Below the pieces are notes generated by a model, which made no database searches, had not been told where the DNA came from, and worked only from the letters and a program-made list of their open reading frames with translations. Shown here piece after piece: positions 1 through 7,024 of a stretch of 17,077 nt of DNA. Positions within the stretch are counted from its first letter, which is position 1, and the number at the start of each line of letters is the position of its first letter. Both the position numbers and the translations under genes were made by a program. Source of the stretch: Caldiserica bacterium UBA4770 (lineage in GTDB: Bacteria > Caldisericota > Caldisericia > Caldisericales > Caldisericaceae); assembly GCA_002403335.1 (NCBI GenBank), contig DHHO01000015.1, positions 1 to 17,077 of the forward strand. The letters run 5' to 3'.

Positions 1-2
1 TC

Positions 3-284
3 CTTCCTTCGCTTACAATTATCACGCTTATTTCCATATTCTTTCTCGACTTTACGCAGATGGCCGTGATTGAGAAGTTACTCCTTGGTATCCTTGCAGG
101 CGTTACAGGGGAGATAGCATATCTTACCCTTGACATGTTCAGAAAGATAAAGCTTAACGCTCTTTCAATTTCTATCCTCGCATTCTCTCTTATTGCACTC
201 TTCTTTCTCAAGATGAACCCAATTTTTGTCATCCTTATTGGGGGAGGGGTTGGGATCTTTTCAGGCTTTATAAGGCAAAAATGA
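3..284 (+). CDS. chrA: Chromate transporter, half-size subunit (5' truncated by window)
   Basis: This reading frame is open from base 3 to the stop at 282-284, so the visible part (93 residues) is the C-terminal portion of a longer protein whose start lies outside the window. An internal ATG at 60 is not a convincing start because the hydrophobic coding sequence continues upstream of it. The residues form several membrane helices, with glycine-rich stretches near LLGILAGVTG and LIGGGVGIFSG. Its stop overlaps the start of the next gene in an ATGA arrangement, and that neighbour is a recognisable CHR-family protein. Short-chain CHR proteins are normally encoded as adjacent pairs that act together in the cytoplasmic membrane. 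The family assignment rests mostly on this pairing. Chromate as the substrate is a family name and is not shown here. Confidence 0.75.
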   Translation, partial: LPSLTIITLISIFFLDFTQMAVIEKLLLGILAGVTGEIAYLTLDMFRKIKLNALSISILAFSLIALFFLKMNPIFVILIGGGVGIFSGFIRQK

Positions 285-808
285 TACTCATTAGACTCTT
301 CTTTGAATTCTTTAAGATAGGTTTATTTACCTTCGGAGGTGGGCAGGCAATGCTTCCCATTATGCAAAGGGAACTTGTTACAAACCTCCACTGGATTTCC
401 ATGAATAACTTTCTTAAATTTGTCTCCATTGCAGAGGTTACCCCAGGTCCTGTTGCTCTTAATATGGGGACATTCATTGGATATGAGCTTCACGGAATCT
501 CGGGTGCAATCCTCTCAACGGGTGGAGTTGTAGCTCCATCATTCCTTATTATTCTTCTTATTGCAATGCTTTCTAAGAGATTCAGGGAGAACAAGATCTA
601 CCAGGCATTTATGAAAGGGGTGCGTCCTGTTCTTCCGGCACTCCTTGTCAATGCAATATACCTCATTATCCTCGAGGGTTTTGAAGGCATTCTTCCCCTC
701 TACCTTATGGCAATAATTACATTCCTCATCATCTCAAGATTCAAAAAGATTAACCCTATCCTTGTCCTCCTTGGAATGGGGTTCATTGGCATACTCATAT
801 TAAAATAA
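281..808 (+). CDS. chrA: Chromate transporter, half-size subunit
   Basis: A 175-residue polytopic membrane protein of the CHR (chromate ion transporter) family. The N-terminal family signature is visible as FKIGLFTFGGGQAMLP (about residues 11-26), followed by AEVTPGPVALNMGTFIGYE (about 51-69) and several further hydrophobic helices. Full-length ChrA has two such halves. This is one half, and the upstream gene encodes the other, so the two proteins probably assemble as a heterodimer. The ATG overlaps the upstream stop by four bases (ATGA), indicating translational coupling. A hairpin about 40 bp downstream closes the transcription unit. Many short CHR pairs have no proven chromate phenotype, so the physiological substrate may differ. 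Confidence 0.87.
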   Translation: MILIRLFFEFFKIGLFTFGGGQAMLPIMQRELVTNLHWISMNNFLKFVSIAEVTPGPVALNMGTFIGYELHGISGAILSTGGVVAPSFLIILLIAMLSKRFRENKIYQAFMKGVRPVLPALLVNAIYLIILEGFEGILPLYLMAIITFLIISRFKKINPILVLLGMGFIGILILK

Positions 809-848
809 AATTGAGCAGTATATAATTTCCTCTACCTAAAAATGAAAG

Positions 849-866
849 GGGGGACTAATGTCCCCC
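849..866. terminator. Bidirectional intrinsic terminator hairpin
   Basis: A perfect 7-bp stem (GGGGGAC / GTCCCCC) with a TAAT loop, extended by a G-T pair, sits between two convergent genes: the chromate transporter pair (stop at 808) and the minus-strand radical SAM gene (stop at 891). T-rich sequence follows on the minus strand and a weaker T-rich tract on the plus strand, so it can serve both units. Confidence 0.7.
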
Positions 867-890
867 TGAAACTTTCTAAATTAAATTGAA

Positions 891-2309
891 TTAACTTACC
901 TTTGCTTCTTTCTTCTCTTCCTGTTTTTCTAACTCTTCGGCGGGGGTATAAAGGTAGGGTCTCTTTTCCTTAAATTCATTCTCCCACACAGGGTTAAGCA
1001 CACGTCTTACCCCTTCAGAATACTCCTTCAATTGTTCAGTAAATTTCGTGAGGACGTCATCAGCCCCGCTATGTGTAGGGTATGCACCAGTTTTTTCTAC
1101 AATCTCCCTGAGTTGCCAGGGAGAATCAATAATCATACAGGGTAGTAGAAGATTTTTATCAAATGGTTGCCTTGATCTAATCTCCTTGAAGAAATTTGAA
1201 TTTAAAACCTCTCTGAGGGACTTCTCCTTTATGTTATCAACTGCAAAGTGAGTGAAGATGCACGGCTCAACCTCTCCCTTGCTATTAATATGAAGATATT
1301 TCCTTCCACCTGCAATACACCCACCCACATAGGGAGCATCATTCCAGAAATCCATAGGAAATATAGGGTATCTTCCCCTAATAGACCTTATAGTCTTACC
1401 GTAATATGCTCTCTGCTCTGGTGTTGGCATACGGGAAGGGTCATCATCTTTTCCAACAGGCATATAAAGAAACGTCCACCCAAAGAATGCACCCTTTTCG
1501 GCAAGCCACGTATAGAACTCAGGCTTTGTGACAGTATCGAAATTATTCCTTGTAAGCGTCAGAGAATATCCAAAAGGAATACCCTGTTTTTTCAGGGTGT
1601 CCATAAGACTTACAACCTTTTCATAAACTCCGCTTCCCCTTCTTCTGTCTGTGTCCTCTTTATTTCCTTCTATGGAAAGCACAGGCACCACATTCTTGGA
1701 TTTCCACATCTTATCAATCTTTTTATCATCAAGAAAGGTACAGTTCGTAAATATCTGGAAGGCTGAATGAGGGTGTTTGTTAATGATATCAAACAGATCC
1801 TCATAAATAAATGGCTCTCCACCAAGGATTGTATAAAGATACACACCCATATCCTCCCCCTCGGTGATAATCCTGTCAAAAACCTCTGGAGGGAGATCGT
1901 CCTTCCTTGTATAATTCCCTGCATAGCACCCCTCGCACTGAAGATTGCACCTCATCGTTGGGCTAATAAGAATTGTAAATGGCGTTGGAAGGTCTTCCTT
2001 TGCATTTAACTTCTCGAATGCTGTATTAAAAAACCCAACATTTATGAGTACATTTGAAAGTAGGTGTGAAGTATACTGTGGGTTGTAATCCGTAAAAAGC
2101 CTTTCTACATACATCTTTACAGTAGGATTATTTTTTATCTGCTTCTCAACATTTTCTACAACTTCCTTCATCTCCCTGTTCGGGGTTACTCTCTTTGCAA
2201 AATTCAACAGGCCTGAAAGTCTCCTGTCATAGTCCTTTGAGACATAAAGAAACAATCTCCTGAAATTGCGGTTAAACGTATTCATCTTCAACTTTGTACT
2301 TTCGTGCAT
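891..2309 (-). CDS. Radical SAM protein with twitch/SPASM-like C-terminal cysteines
   Basis: A 472-residue protein. I place the start at 2309 because a strong AGGAGGT lies just upstream. The frame stays open for 23 more codons, but these overlap the promoter. The 4Fe-4S/SAM motif CX3CX2C is at Cys121, Cys125 and Cys128 (RCNLQCEGCYAG), and the GGEPF SAM-binding motif is at 163-167. Cys331, Cys350 and Cys391 lie in a region resembling the auxiliary-cluster (twitch/SPASM) domain, for example a C-x-A-G-G...G-x-V-x-P-C pattern at 331-350. The first 110 residues are a helical extension without a recognised fold. Family members reductively cleave SAM and often modify peptides or cofactors. No precursor peptide or partner gene is adjacent, so the substrate is unknown. 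It appears monocistronic and ends at the convergent hairpin. Confidence 0.85.
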   Translation of the reverse strand: MHESTKLKMNTFNRNFRRLFLYVSKDYDRRLSGLLNFAKRVTPNREMKEVVENVEKQIKNNPTVKMYVERLFTDYNPQYTSHLLSNVLINVGFFNTAFEKLNAKEDLPTPFTILISPTMRCNLQCEGCYAGNYTRKDDLPPEVFDRIITEGEDMGVYLYTILGGEPFIYEDLFDIINKHPHSAFQIFTNCTFLDDKKIDKMWKSKNVVPVLSIEGNKEDTDRRRGSGVYEKVVSLMDTLKKQGIPFGYSLTLTRNNFDTVTKPEFYTWLAEKGAFFGWTFLYMPVGKDDDPSRMPTPEQRAYYGKTIRSIRGRYPIFPMDFWNDAPYVGGCIAGGRKYLHINSKGEVEPCIFTHFAVDNIKEKSLREVLNSNFFKEIRSRQPFDKNLLLPCMIIDSPWQLREIVEKTGAYPTHSGADDVLTKFTEQLKEYSEGVRRVLNPVWENEFKEKRPYLYTPAEELEKQEEKKEAKVS

Positions 2310-2342
2310 AGCAACCTCCTTACCATACTTTTCATCCTCAAT

Positions 2343-2371
2343 AATATAACAAAAAAACCAAAAAATTGCAA
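2343..2371 (-). promoter_or_regulatory. Sigma-70-type promoter of the radical SAM gene
   Basis: Read on the minus strand: TTGCAA (2366-2371), a 17-bp spacer of mostly T, then TATATT (2343-2348). Transcription would start near 2336, giving a leader of about 27 nt that contains the AGGAGGT ribosome site. The -35 hexamer is inside the inverted repeat at 2366-2394. Confidence 0.65.
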
Positions 2372-2394
2372 CAGGCATAATCTTGCTGTTGCAA
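2366..2394. promoter_or_regulatory. Perfect 9-bp inverted repeat, candidate operator
   Basis: Arms TTGCAACAG (2366-2374) and CTGTTGCAA (2386-2394) are separated by 11 bp, so arm centres are 20 bp apart, about two helical turns. The proximal arm coincides with the -35 hexamer of the radical SAM promoter, the classic position for a repressor site. The cognate regulator is not identifiable here. Confidence 0.55.
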
Positions 2395-2404
2395 AATTAT
2401 ATAT

Positions 2405-2551
2405 TCACTTATTAATGAAAGATTCTTCAAATTCTTCCTTCTCCATATTTTTCACTATCATTCTAACTCCAAAGAGCCGCACGTTCATTATCAGGGGGAG
2501 TTCTATGCTCTCATTCTGGTTGTTTGGAGACTCAAGAAACCCCTGTTGATT
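2405..2551 (-). pseudogene. Orphan C-terminal coding remnant
   Basis: On the minus strand, 48 sense codons run open from just after a TAA at 2552-2554 to a TGA at 2405-2407. The translation looks protein-like, with stretches such as LIMNVRLFGVRMIVKNME and EKEEFEESFINK. The only ATG (2486-2488) would give 27 residues and has no ribosome site. I read this as the tail of a decayed gene, possibly broken by events linked to the nearby insertion sequence. I do not recognise the family, and chance is possible at this length. Confidence 0.3.
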
Positions 2552-2646
2552 TTAATATATCTTTATCACTTATCCCTCAATTTTCTCTCTTTTTTGGTAA
2601 CCTTTAAAATATGTTTTGGCTTAAATAGGTAACTTTCTTAAGTTTA

Positions 2647-2696
2647 TGTGGATAACTTACCCTTAACTTTTAAAAAATGTGTCGGTGTGTGGATAA
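2647..2696 (-). promoter_or_regulatory. Two perfect DnaA-box-like 9-mers
   Basis: TTATCCACA, the consensus DnaA box, occurs twice on the minus strand (2647-2655 and 2688-2696), 41 bp apart start to start in the same orientation, with AT-rich sequence on both sides. The shared core is slightly longer (GTGGATAACT read on the plus strand). Two sites are fewer than expected for a full origin, and no dnaA, dnaN or gidA gene is in the window. Confidence 0.4.
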
Positions 2697-2776
2697 CTCT
2701 TTAATATTGGCTGATTTGAAAAATGATTCTAATTTTCTATTAACATAAATAGTATTTTTGATATACCACTATCGAG

Positions 2777-4442
2777 ATGTATATGAGAAAATCGGTACAG
2801 AAAAATAAAAATGGTAGAGAGAGGGTTTATCTTCAACTTGCCGAATCATACAGAGTAGGCAGTAGGGTAAAGTAGAAAAACCTCTGCACACTGGGAAGGA
2901 TTGATGAGCTGCTTGAAGGATCGAGCTTAGAACACCTCATTGAAAGCATATCAAACATCATAAGAGAAGCAAAAGGCAAACAGTTCGTTGATATAGAAAA
3001 CCACCTATTCGTTAATGATTCATTCGAATATGGTTTCCCTTATGTGCTCTCTGAGTTATGGGAGAAGACAGGGTTGAAGAAAATCTTCATTTCTGAATTT
3101 GAGAAGGTAAAGGATGAAGAAGCAGCAGAAAAAGAAGTTGAAGCAATCTTTGAGATGGTGCTAAACAGACTAACGGAACCTGAGAGTAAACTTCAAGCAT
3201 TCAACGAATGGAGAAAGAGCTACTACTTTAATGAAGATTGGAGTAGATTAGATGAACCTTCTCCGTCTTCCACTACTCCAACACATTCTCTTTCCCTTAA
3301 CGACTACTACAGAGCCATGGACACGCTTTCAGATACCCTTGAGCATATTGAAGAGTCGCTCTTCCTTCAAAGAAGAGCTCTCTTCACTGGCACAGAGATT
3401 GTCTTCTTTGATACAACATCCACGTACTTTGAAGGAGAAGGAGGAGGAGATGGCATTGGTAAGTACGGCTTCTCAAAAGACCATAGGGGAGATAGAAAGC
3501 AAGTTGTTATCTCTCTTGTTGTTGATGAAAGAAGGATACCAATAACTCATAGGGTATGGGAAGGTAATACTGTTGACAAGAAGGCATTCTCTGAAACAGT
3601 TAAAGAGCTAAAGCATAGGTTCGGGTTGAAGAGAGCAATCCTTGTTGCAGATAGAGAATGCGCAAGCAAGGACATCATAGATAGCATTGATTCAAATGGC
3701 CTTGAATACATTGTAGGGATGAGAATGAATGAAGTGGATGTTCGAGAGGCCCTTGAGAGAGCAGGGAGGTACAGCCATACACGAGAAGACCTCTATGTAA
3801 AAGAAGTAGTGCTTGATGACAAACAGTATAGAGAAAGTACACAATCTGAAGATATTAAAAGATACATCGTCTGTTACGATCCGATAGAGGCCCAGTACGA
3901 TAGAGAAACAAGAGAAGAAGCTCTGTCAAAACTGCTCAAAGTAAAAAATGTAAAGACTCTCATACACAACAGAGAGTACAAAAAGCTCATAGTCCCCAAT
4001 GATGCTACCTTTGAGATGAACAGGGACAAAGTAAAAGAACTTGAGAAGTACGATGGTAAGTGGGTACTGCTGACAAACACTTCCTTACCAACAGAAGATG
4101 TTGCAATGAAATACATGAAGCTTTGGAAGGTTGAACAAATCTTCAGGTATATGAAGAGCTTCCTCAAGATACGGCCAATCTACCACTATGTTGAGAGGAG
4201 GATAAAAGCACACATCGGGTTGGTCTTCCTGTCACTCTACTTAGAAAGGGCAATGGAGGATCTACTGGGAACTGAATGGAACTTCAGAAGAGTAAAGAAT
4301 GCACTCACCCCCTTTAAAGATTGTAAAGATGAAGGCAGTCAATCAGACCTATCTTGTAAGGACAGATTTGAAGGAAGAAACAAAACTCCTCATAAGGCTC
4401 CTCCACATACAAATGCCAAAGAGAGTAAACCGTCTTTCGTAA
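2777..4442 (+). pseudogene. IS1634-type (IS4 superfamily) transposase, inactivated
   Basis: Read as one gene with two lesions. The start is ATG at 2777 (MYMRKSVQKN...). Codon 33 is an amber TAG at 2873-2875, after which the same frame continues. Near the 3' end the frame must shift by one base: with one C fewer in the CCCCC run at 4308-4312, the protein continues as ALTPLKIVKMKAV and ends ...QMPKRVNRLS at TAA 4440-4442. The unshifted frame instead runs into an unrelated tail to 4492. The DDE residues are present: Asp in FDTTSTYFEG (codon at 3410), Asp in LVADREC (3650), and Glu in WKVEQIFRYMKS (4133), followed by IRPIYHYVERRIKAH, characteristic of IS1634-type enzymes. Because the catalytic core is well preserved, inactivation looks recent. 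A sequencing error in the C run is possible. Confidence 0.85.
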
Positions 4443-4668
4443 TCAATACTTTCATCCTTAAAATGTGTTGGCTACGTTTTGAATCAAATTAACTTAAAAC
4501 ATAGATAAATATTAACTTTCATATTTTTGAAGTGACAAAGTCACGTTATAGTTATTTTAAGGCAACGTCTTACCATTTTTGTCCAAGTACTGAGTAGGCA
4601 ATCTACCCCTTTGAATGAGATATGCTCATTTGAGAGTATTATTTTGAAATTTCATTTAATTGACTTTT
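4443..4668. other. Intergenic region downstream of the transposase remnant
   Basis: No gene is seen here. It should contain the right end of the insertion sequence, but I could not define the terminus. Two small hairpins occur: GTGAC-AAA-GTCAC at 4532-4544, and AATGAG / CTCATT at 4614-4630 (extendable with wobble pairs). The second lies 36 bp beyond the minus-strand stop at 4669 but lacks a T tract in that direction. Confidence 0.35.
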
Positions 4669-4923
4669 CTATTTATCAGCTTCCTTATGAACGAACAGTT
4701 TTTGAATATTCGCCTTCATCTTTAAAAACATTTTCTTAAACTTTTTAATAAAATCTTCCCAACTGGCGAATTCCTCAACAAAAGAAATAATCGCACCATA
4801 AGCAGACATACTAAATCCAACTCCTGCTATTGGAATACCAATTATAAAGGGAATTAAAATCACACCTACAACGCTTAAGATTAAGCCCCAAATAAGATAA
4901 CAATTTCGTTTAGGAGTAAGCAA
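4669..4923 (-). CDS. Small membrane protein, unknown function
   Basis: An 84-residue protein starting at a TTG codon; no ATG or GTG lies in a suitable place, and AGAGGGG is about 10 nt upstream. Two adjacent hydrophobic segments (about residues 9-30 and 31-48) form a helical hairpin. They are followed by a charged cytoplasmic-type tail rich in Lys and Phe (DFIKKFKKMFLKMK). It lies 31 bp downstream of another small membrane protein on the same strand, so the two are probably co-transcribed. I do not recognise a family. Base composition is more AT-rich than in the metabolic genes of this window, as for the whole 4.6-7 kb stretch. Confidence 0.6.
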   Translation of the reverse strand: MLTPKRNCYLIWGLILSVVGVILIPFIIGIPIAGVGFSMSAYGAIISFVEEFASWEDFIKKFKKMFLKMKANIQKLFVHKEADK

Positions 4924-4954
4924 TCTAACAGTACCCCTCTTTCAACATAAAGCT

Positions 4955-5251
4955 TTAAATTATTTTTGGCAGTAATGCACCTTTTTCTTTTTTTAAGTTT
5001 ATCCCCGGCTTGACTTTATTATAAAGTTCATAGTTTACATCAACATAGCGAACCCTGCCATCATCAGTCTTTACCTTCAAAGAATAATACGGATGAAACT
5101 TGTCGTCCTCATTTTCTGTCTCAGATTTTTCGAGTACTTCACCTGTCCATTCAGAGTTTTTTATGCTCGAAACCCTTCTTCTAAAAACAAGAACAAAAAC
5201 AAGCACCATAATTGCTAAAAAGACGAAAAAAATTGTTAATACTACACCCAT
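4955..5251 (-). CDS. Small membrane-anchored protein, unknown function (possibly DUF7489-like)
   Basis: A 98-residue protein. I choose ATG at 5251 (MGVVLT...), preceded by GAGGT, over an upstream GTG at 5299 that has no ribosome site. One N-terminal transmembrane helix (about residues 3-24) is followed by RRR, which marks the cytoplasmic side. The soluble part contains EWTGEVLEKSE, then HPYYSLKVKTDDGRVRYVDV and a lysine-rich end, suggesting a small beta-rich domain. The W-x-G-x-V...YY-x-L-x-V-x-T-x-D-G pattern recalls DUF7489-type proteins, but that is from memory and weak. It is probably the first gene of a two-gene unit with the membrane protein at 4669-4923. Confidence 0.55.
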   Translation of the reverse strand: MGVVLTIFFVFLAIMVLVFVLVFRRRVSSIKNSEWTGEVLEKSETENEDDKFHPYYSLKVKTDDGRVRYVDVNYELYNKVKPGINLKKEKGALLPKII

Positions 5252-5448
5252 TCTTACCTCATTTTTTAAATTTAAAGTAACAAATTTGCCAAAAATCACT
5301 TCTATTTAGCATAGCTCTAATTCGTCAAAAAATTAACCTCTTAATAAATTTTAGTAAAAATGATTTTGTAGTTAAATATCCTATCCTCTCAGAAAAAATT
5401 TCAATTCAAATATCAATACTTTGGAATTAAAAATAAAAGCCATTATCT

Positions 5449-5476
5449 TTGACTAATCAAATTATTAAATTATAAT
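5449..5476 (+). promoter_or_regulatory. Sigma-70-type promoter of the DUF2804 gene
   Basis: TTGACT (5449-5454), a 16-bp spacer, and a consensus TATAAT (5471-5476). The expected start point (5482-5484) falls on the AGGAGG ribosome site (5482-5487), so the leader is only about 10-12 nt long. Confidence 0.75.
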
Positions 5477-5493
5477 TCTGTAGGAGGATAACT

Positions 5494-6531
5494 ATGCAAA
5501 TAGAAATAACAGAAAACATTCCTTTGCTTGACGAAAATGGACATATCACAAAGGAAGGTTGGGCAAAGAAACCATACTGGAGCTACGATAGAAATAAGAT
5601 TAAAGCAGTCAAACACAGAATCAAGGAATGGAACTATTATGCAATTCTTTCTCAAAAAAGCGGCTTTGGACTTGCCTTTACTGTGAGTGATATGGGGTAT
5701 ATGGGCTTCGCCTCAATACTATTTCTTGATTTCAACAACAAATTCTATAAATCCGTAGATTCACTCATCCTGTTCTCTATGGGAAAACTTTCTTTACCTG
5801 CAAAAAGTGACGAAGAAATTGTCTCTTATAAAGATAAAAAAATGTCTATTTCTTTTGAAACTAAAGGGAATGAAAGATTGATAAGCTTTGCATCAGATTC
5901 TTTGGTTGATTTCTATGGAAATAAAGGAATTGAAGGTAGAATAGCCCTTAAAAGGCTCGATGGTGAAGATTCAATTGCAATTGCTACTTCGTGGAAAGAA
6001 CAAAGAACTGCATTTTACTACAATCAAAAAATAAATTGCATGACAGCAAAAGGAGAATTTAAAGTCGGAAACAAAGTTTATAGTTTTGATGAAAATTATG
6101 ATACTGCTGTTCTTGACTGGGGTAGAGGAGTTTGGACATATAAAAACCGATGGTACTGGAGTTCTTTATCATCTTATATAGAAGGAAAAAGATTTGGATG
6201 GAACCTTGGCTATGGTTTCTCCGATAGAACACCCGCAACTGAAAATGCCATATTTTATGATGGTAAACTGTACAAGCTTGACCAGGTTGAATTTATATTC
6301 GACCGAAAAGATTACTTAAAAAATTGGAAAATTATCGATAACGAAGGCAAAATAGACATAGAACTTACTCCAATTTTTGATAGACAAAGCAAAACTGACC
6401 TTTATTTTATAAAATCAATTCAAAATCAAATATTCGGCTATTTTAATGGCAAAGTTAAACTTGACGATAATAAGGTTCTCGAGATTCACAATCTTTTAGG
6501 CTTTGCGGAAGATGTTTACAATGCCTGGTAG
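5494..6531 (+). CDS. DUF2804 domain-containing protein
   Basis: A 345-residue soluble protein starting at ATG 5494, seven bases after AGGAGG. It shows the DUF2804 pattern: an N-terminal GWAKKPYW (about 22-29), a long beta-rich middle, the strongly conserved DWGRGVWTYKNRWYWSS (208-224), and then FGWNLGYGFSDRTPATENA (about 234-252). There is no signal peptide or membrane helix. DUF2804 proteins have no established biochemical role that I know of. The abundance of aromatic residues and beta strands is compatible with lipid or carbohydrate binding, but that is speculation. The gene stands alone on the plus strand between minus-strand accessory genes, with its own strong promoter. Confidence 0.85.
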   Translation: MQIEITENIPLLDENGHITKEGWAKKPYWSYDRNKIKAVKHRIKEWNYYAILSQKSGFGLAFTVSDMGYMGFASILFLDFNNKFYKSVDSLILFSMGKLSLPAKSDEEIVSYKDKKMSISFETKGNERLISFASDSLVDFYGNKGIEGRIALKRLDGEDSIAIATSWKEQRTAFYYNQKINCMTAKGEFKVGNKVYSFDENYDTAVLDWGRGVWTYKNRWYWSSLSSYIEGKRFGWNLGYGFSDRTPATENAIFYDGKLYKLDQVEFIFDRKDYLKNWKIIDNEGKIDIELTPIFDRQSKTDLYFIKSIQNQIFGYFNGKVKLDDNKVLEIHNLLGFAEDVYNAW

Positions 6532-6654
6532 AGAAAAATAAAATAATCGGCTTTTATATTTGCATAACTACTAAGAAATATTTTAGATAGATTTTAGAGA
6601 AAGCGACTGCTTTATTTCCATTGTTCATGGGGTGAGTAAAAGATTTTATATTTA

Positions 6655-6669
6655 CGCTCACTATGAGCG
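6655..6669 (-). terminator. Possible terminator hairpin after the lipoprotein gene
   Basis: A GC-rich 6-bp stem CGCTCA / TGAGCG with a 3-nt loop lies 38 bp past the minus-strand stop at 6707. The sequence after it on the minus strand is AT-rich (TAAATATAAAATC) but has no continuous T run, so function as an intrinsic terminator is uncertain. Confidence 0.3.
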
Positions 6670-6706
6670 CACAAATGTTCCATTTTTCATAGAGAAACAA
6701 AAACTA

Positions 6707-6943
6707 TTAAAATAAATACCATTCCTTTTTACTTTCATCATGTACGATTTTATCATATACGACGCTTGTACCACTTGAATCTTCAACTTTAGCTTCTACA
6801 GATTGCCGAGACCAATACTTCTGATTTTCTAAGGATTTGAAATAGTCTAGACATTCCTGGGATATTGGTTTATTACTTACACATCCCGAAAATAGTGCAA
6901 TTATAAAAACTCCAATCATCAAAAGGATAAGAATTTTTTTCAT
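6707..6943 (-). CDS. Small putative lipoprotein
   Basis: A 78-residue protein starting at ATG 6943 with AAGGAGA about 7 nt upstream. The N-terminus is a lipoprotein signal: two lysines, a hydrophobic core (ILILLMIGVFIIALF) and a lipobox ending in SGC, with Cys21 as the predicted lipidation site (Phe at -3 is unusual but tolerated). The mature part of about 58 residues is charged and ends in KKEWYLF. It includes ENQKYWSRQSVEAKVEDSSG and recalls small NTF2-like or DUF-type lipoproteins, but I cannot name a family. It lies 81 bp downstream of the large propeller gene on the same strand and may share its transcript. Confidence 0.65.
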   Translation of the reverse strand: MKKILILLMIGVFIIALFSGCVSNKPISQECLDYFKSLENQKYWSRQSVEAKVEDSSGTSVVYDKIVHDESKKEWYLF

Positions 6944-7024
6944 ACAACTATCTCCTTTTTTTATAAGGTTTTAGTATCCATCCTGCAGCTCTCATCTTCA
7001 CCTTATTCACTATGCCACTTCATA

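Larger units (their letters stand above)
2395..2776. other. AT-rich intergenic region without an intact gene
   Basis: This gap of about 380 bp lies between the radical SAM promoter and the transposase remnant. It holds a short minus-strand coding remnant (2405-2551) and two DnaA-box-like 9-mers (2647-2696). The left end of the insertion sequence should lie in its right part, but I could not find a terminal inverted repeat that pairs convincingly with sequence downstream of the transposase. Confidence 0.5.

Noticed and set aside
1248..1766. Plus-strand open frame of 172 codons inside the radical SAM gene
   Set aside because: It is antisense to a clearly coding radical SAM frame and its translation is low-complexity without domains.
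2611..4502. Possible terminal inverted repeat of the insertion sequence (ATGTTTT...TTAA at both ends)
   Set aside because: Only seven contiguous bases plus scattered matches in AT-rich DNA; not enough to define element ends.
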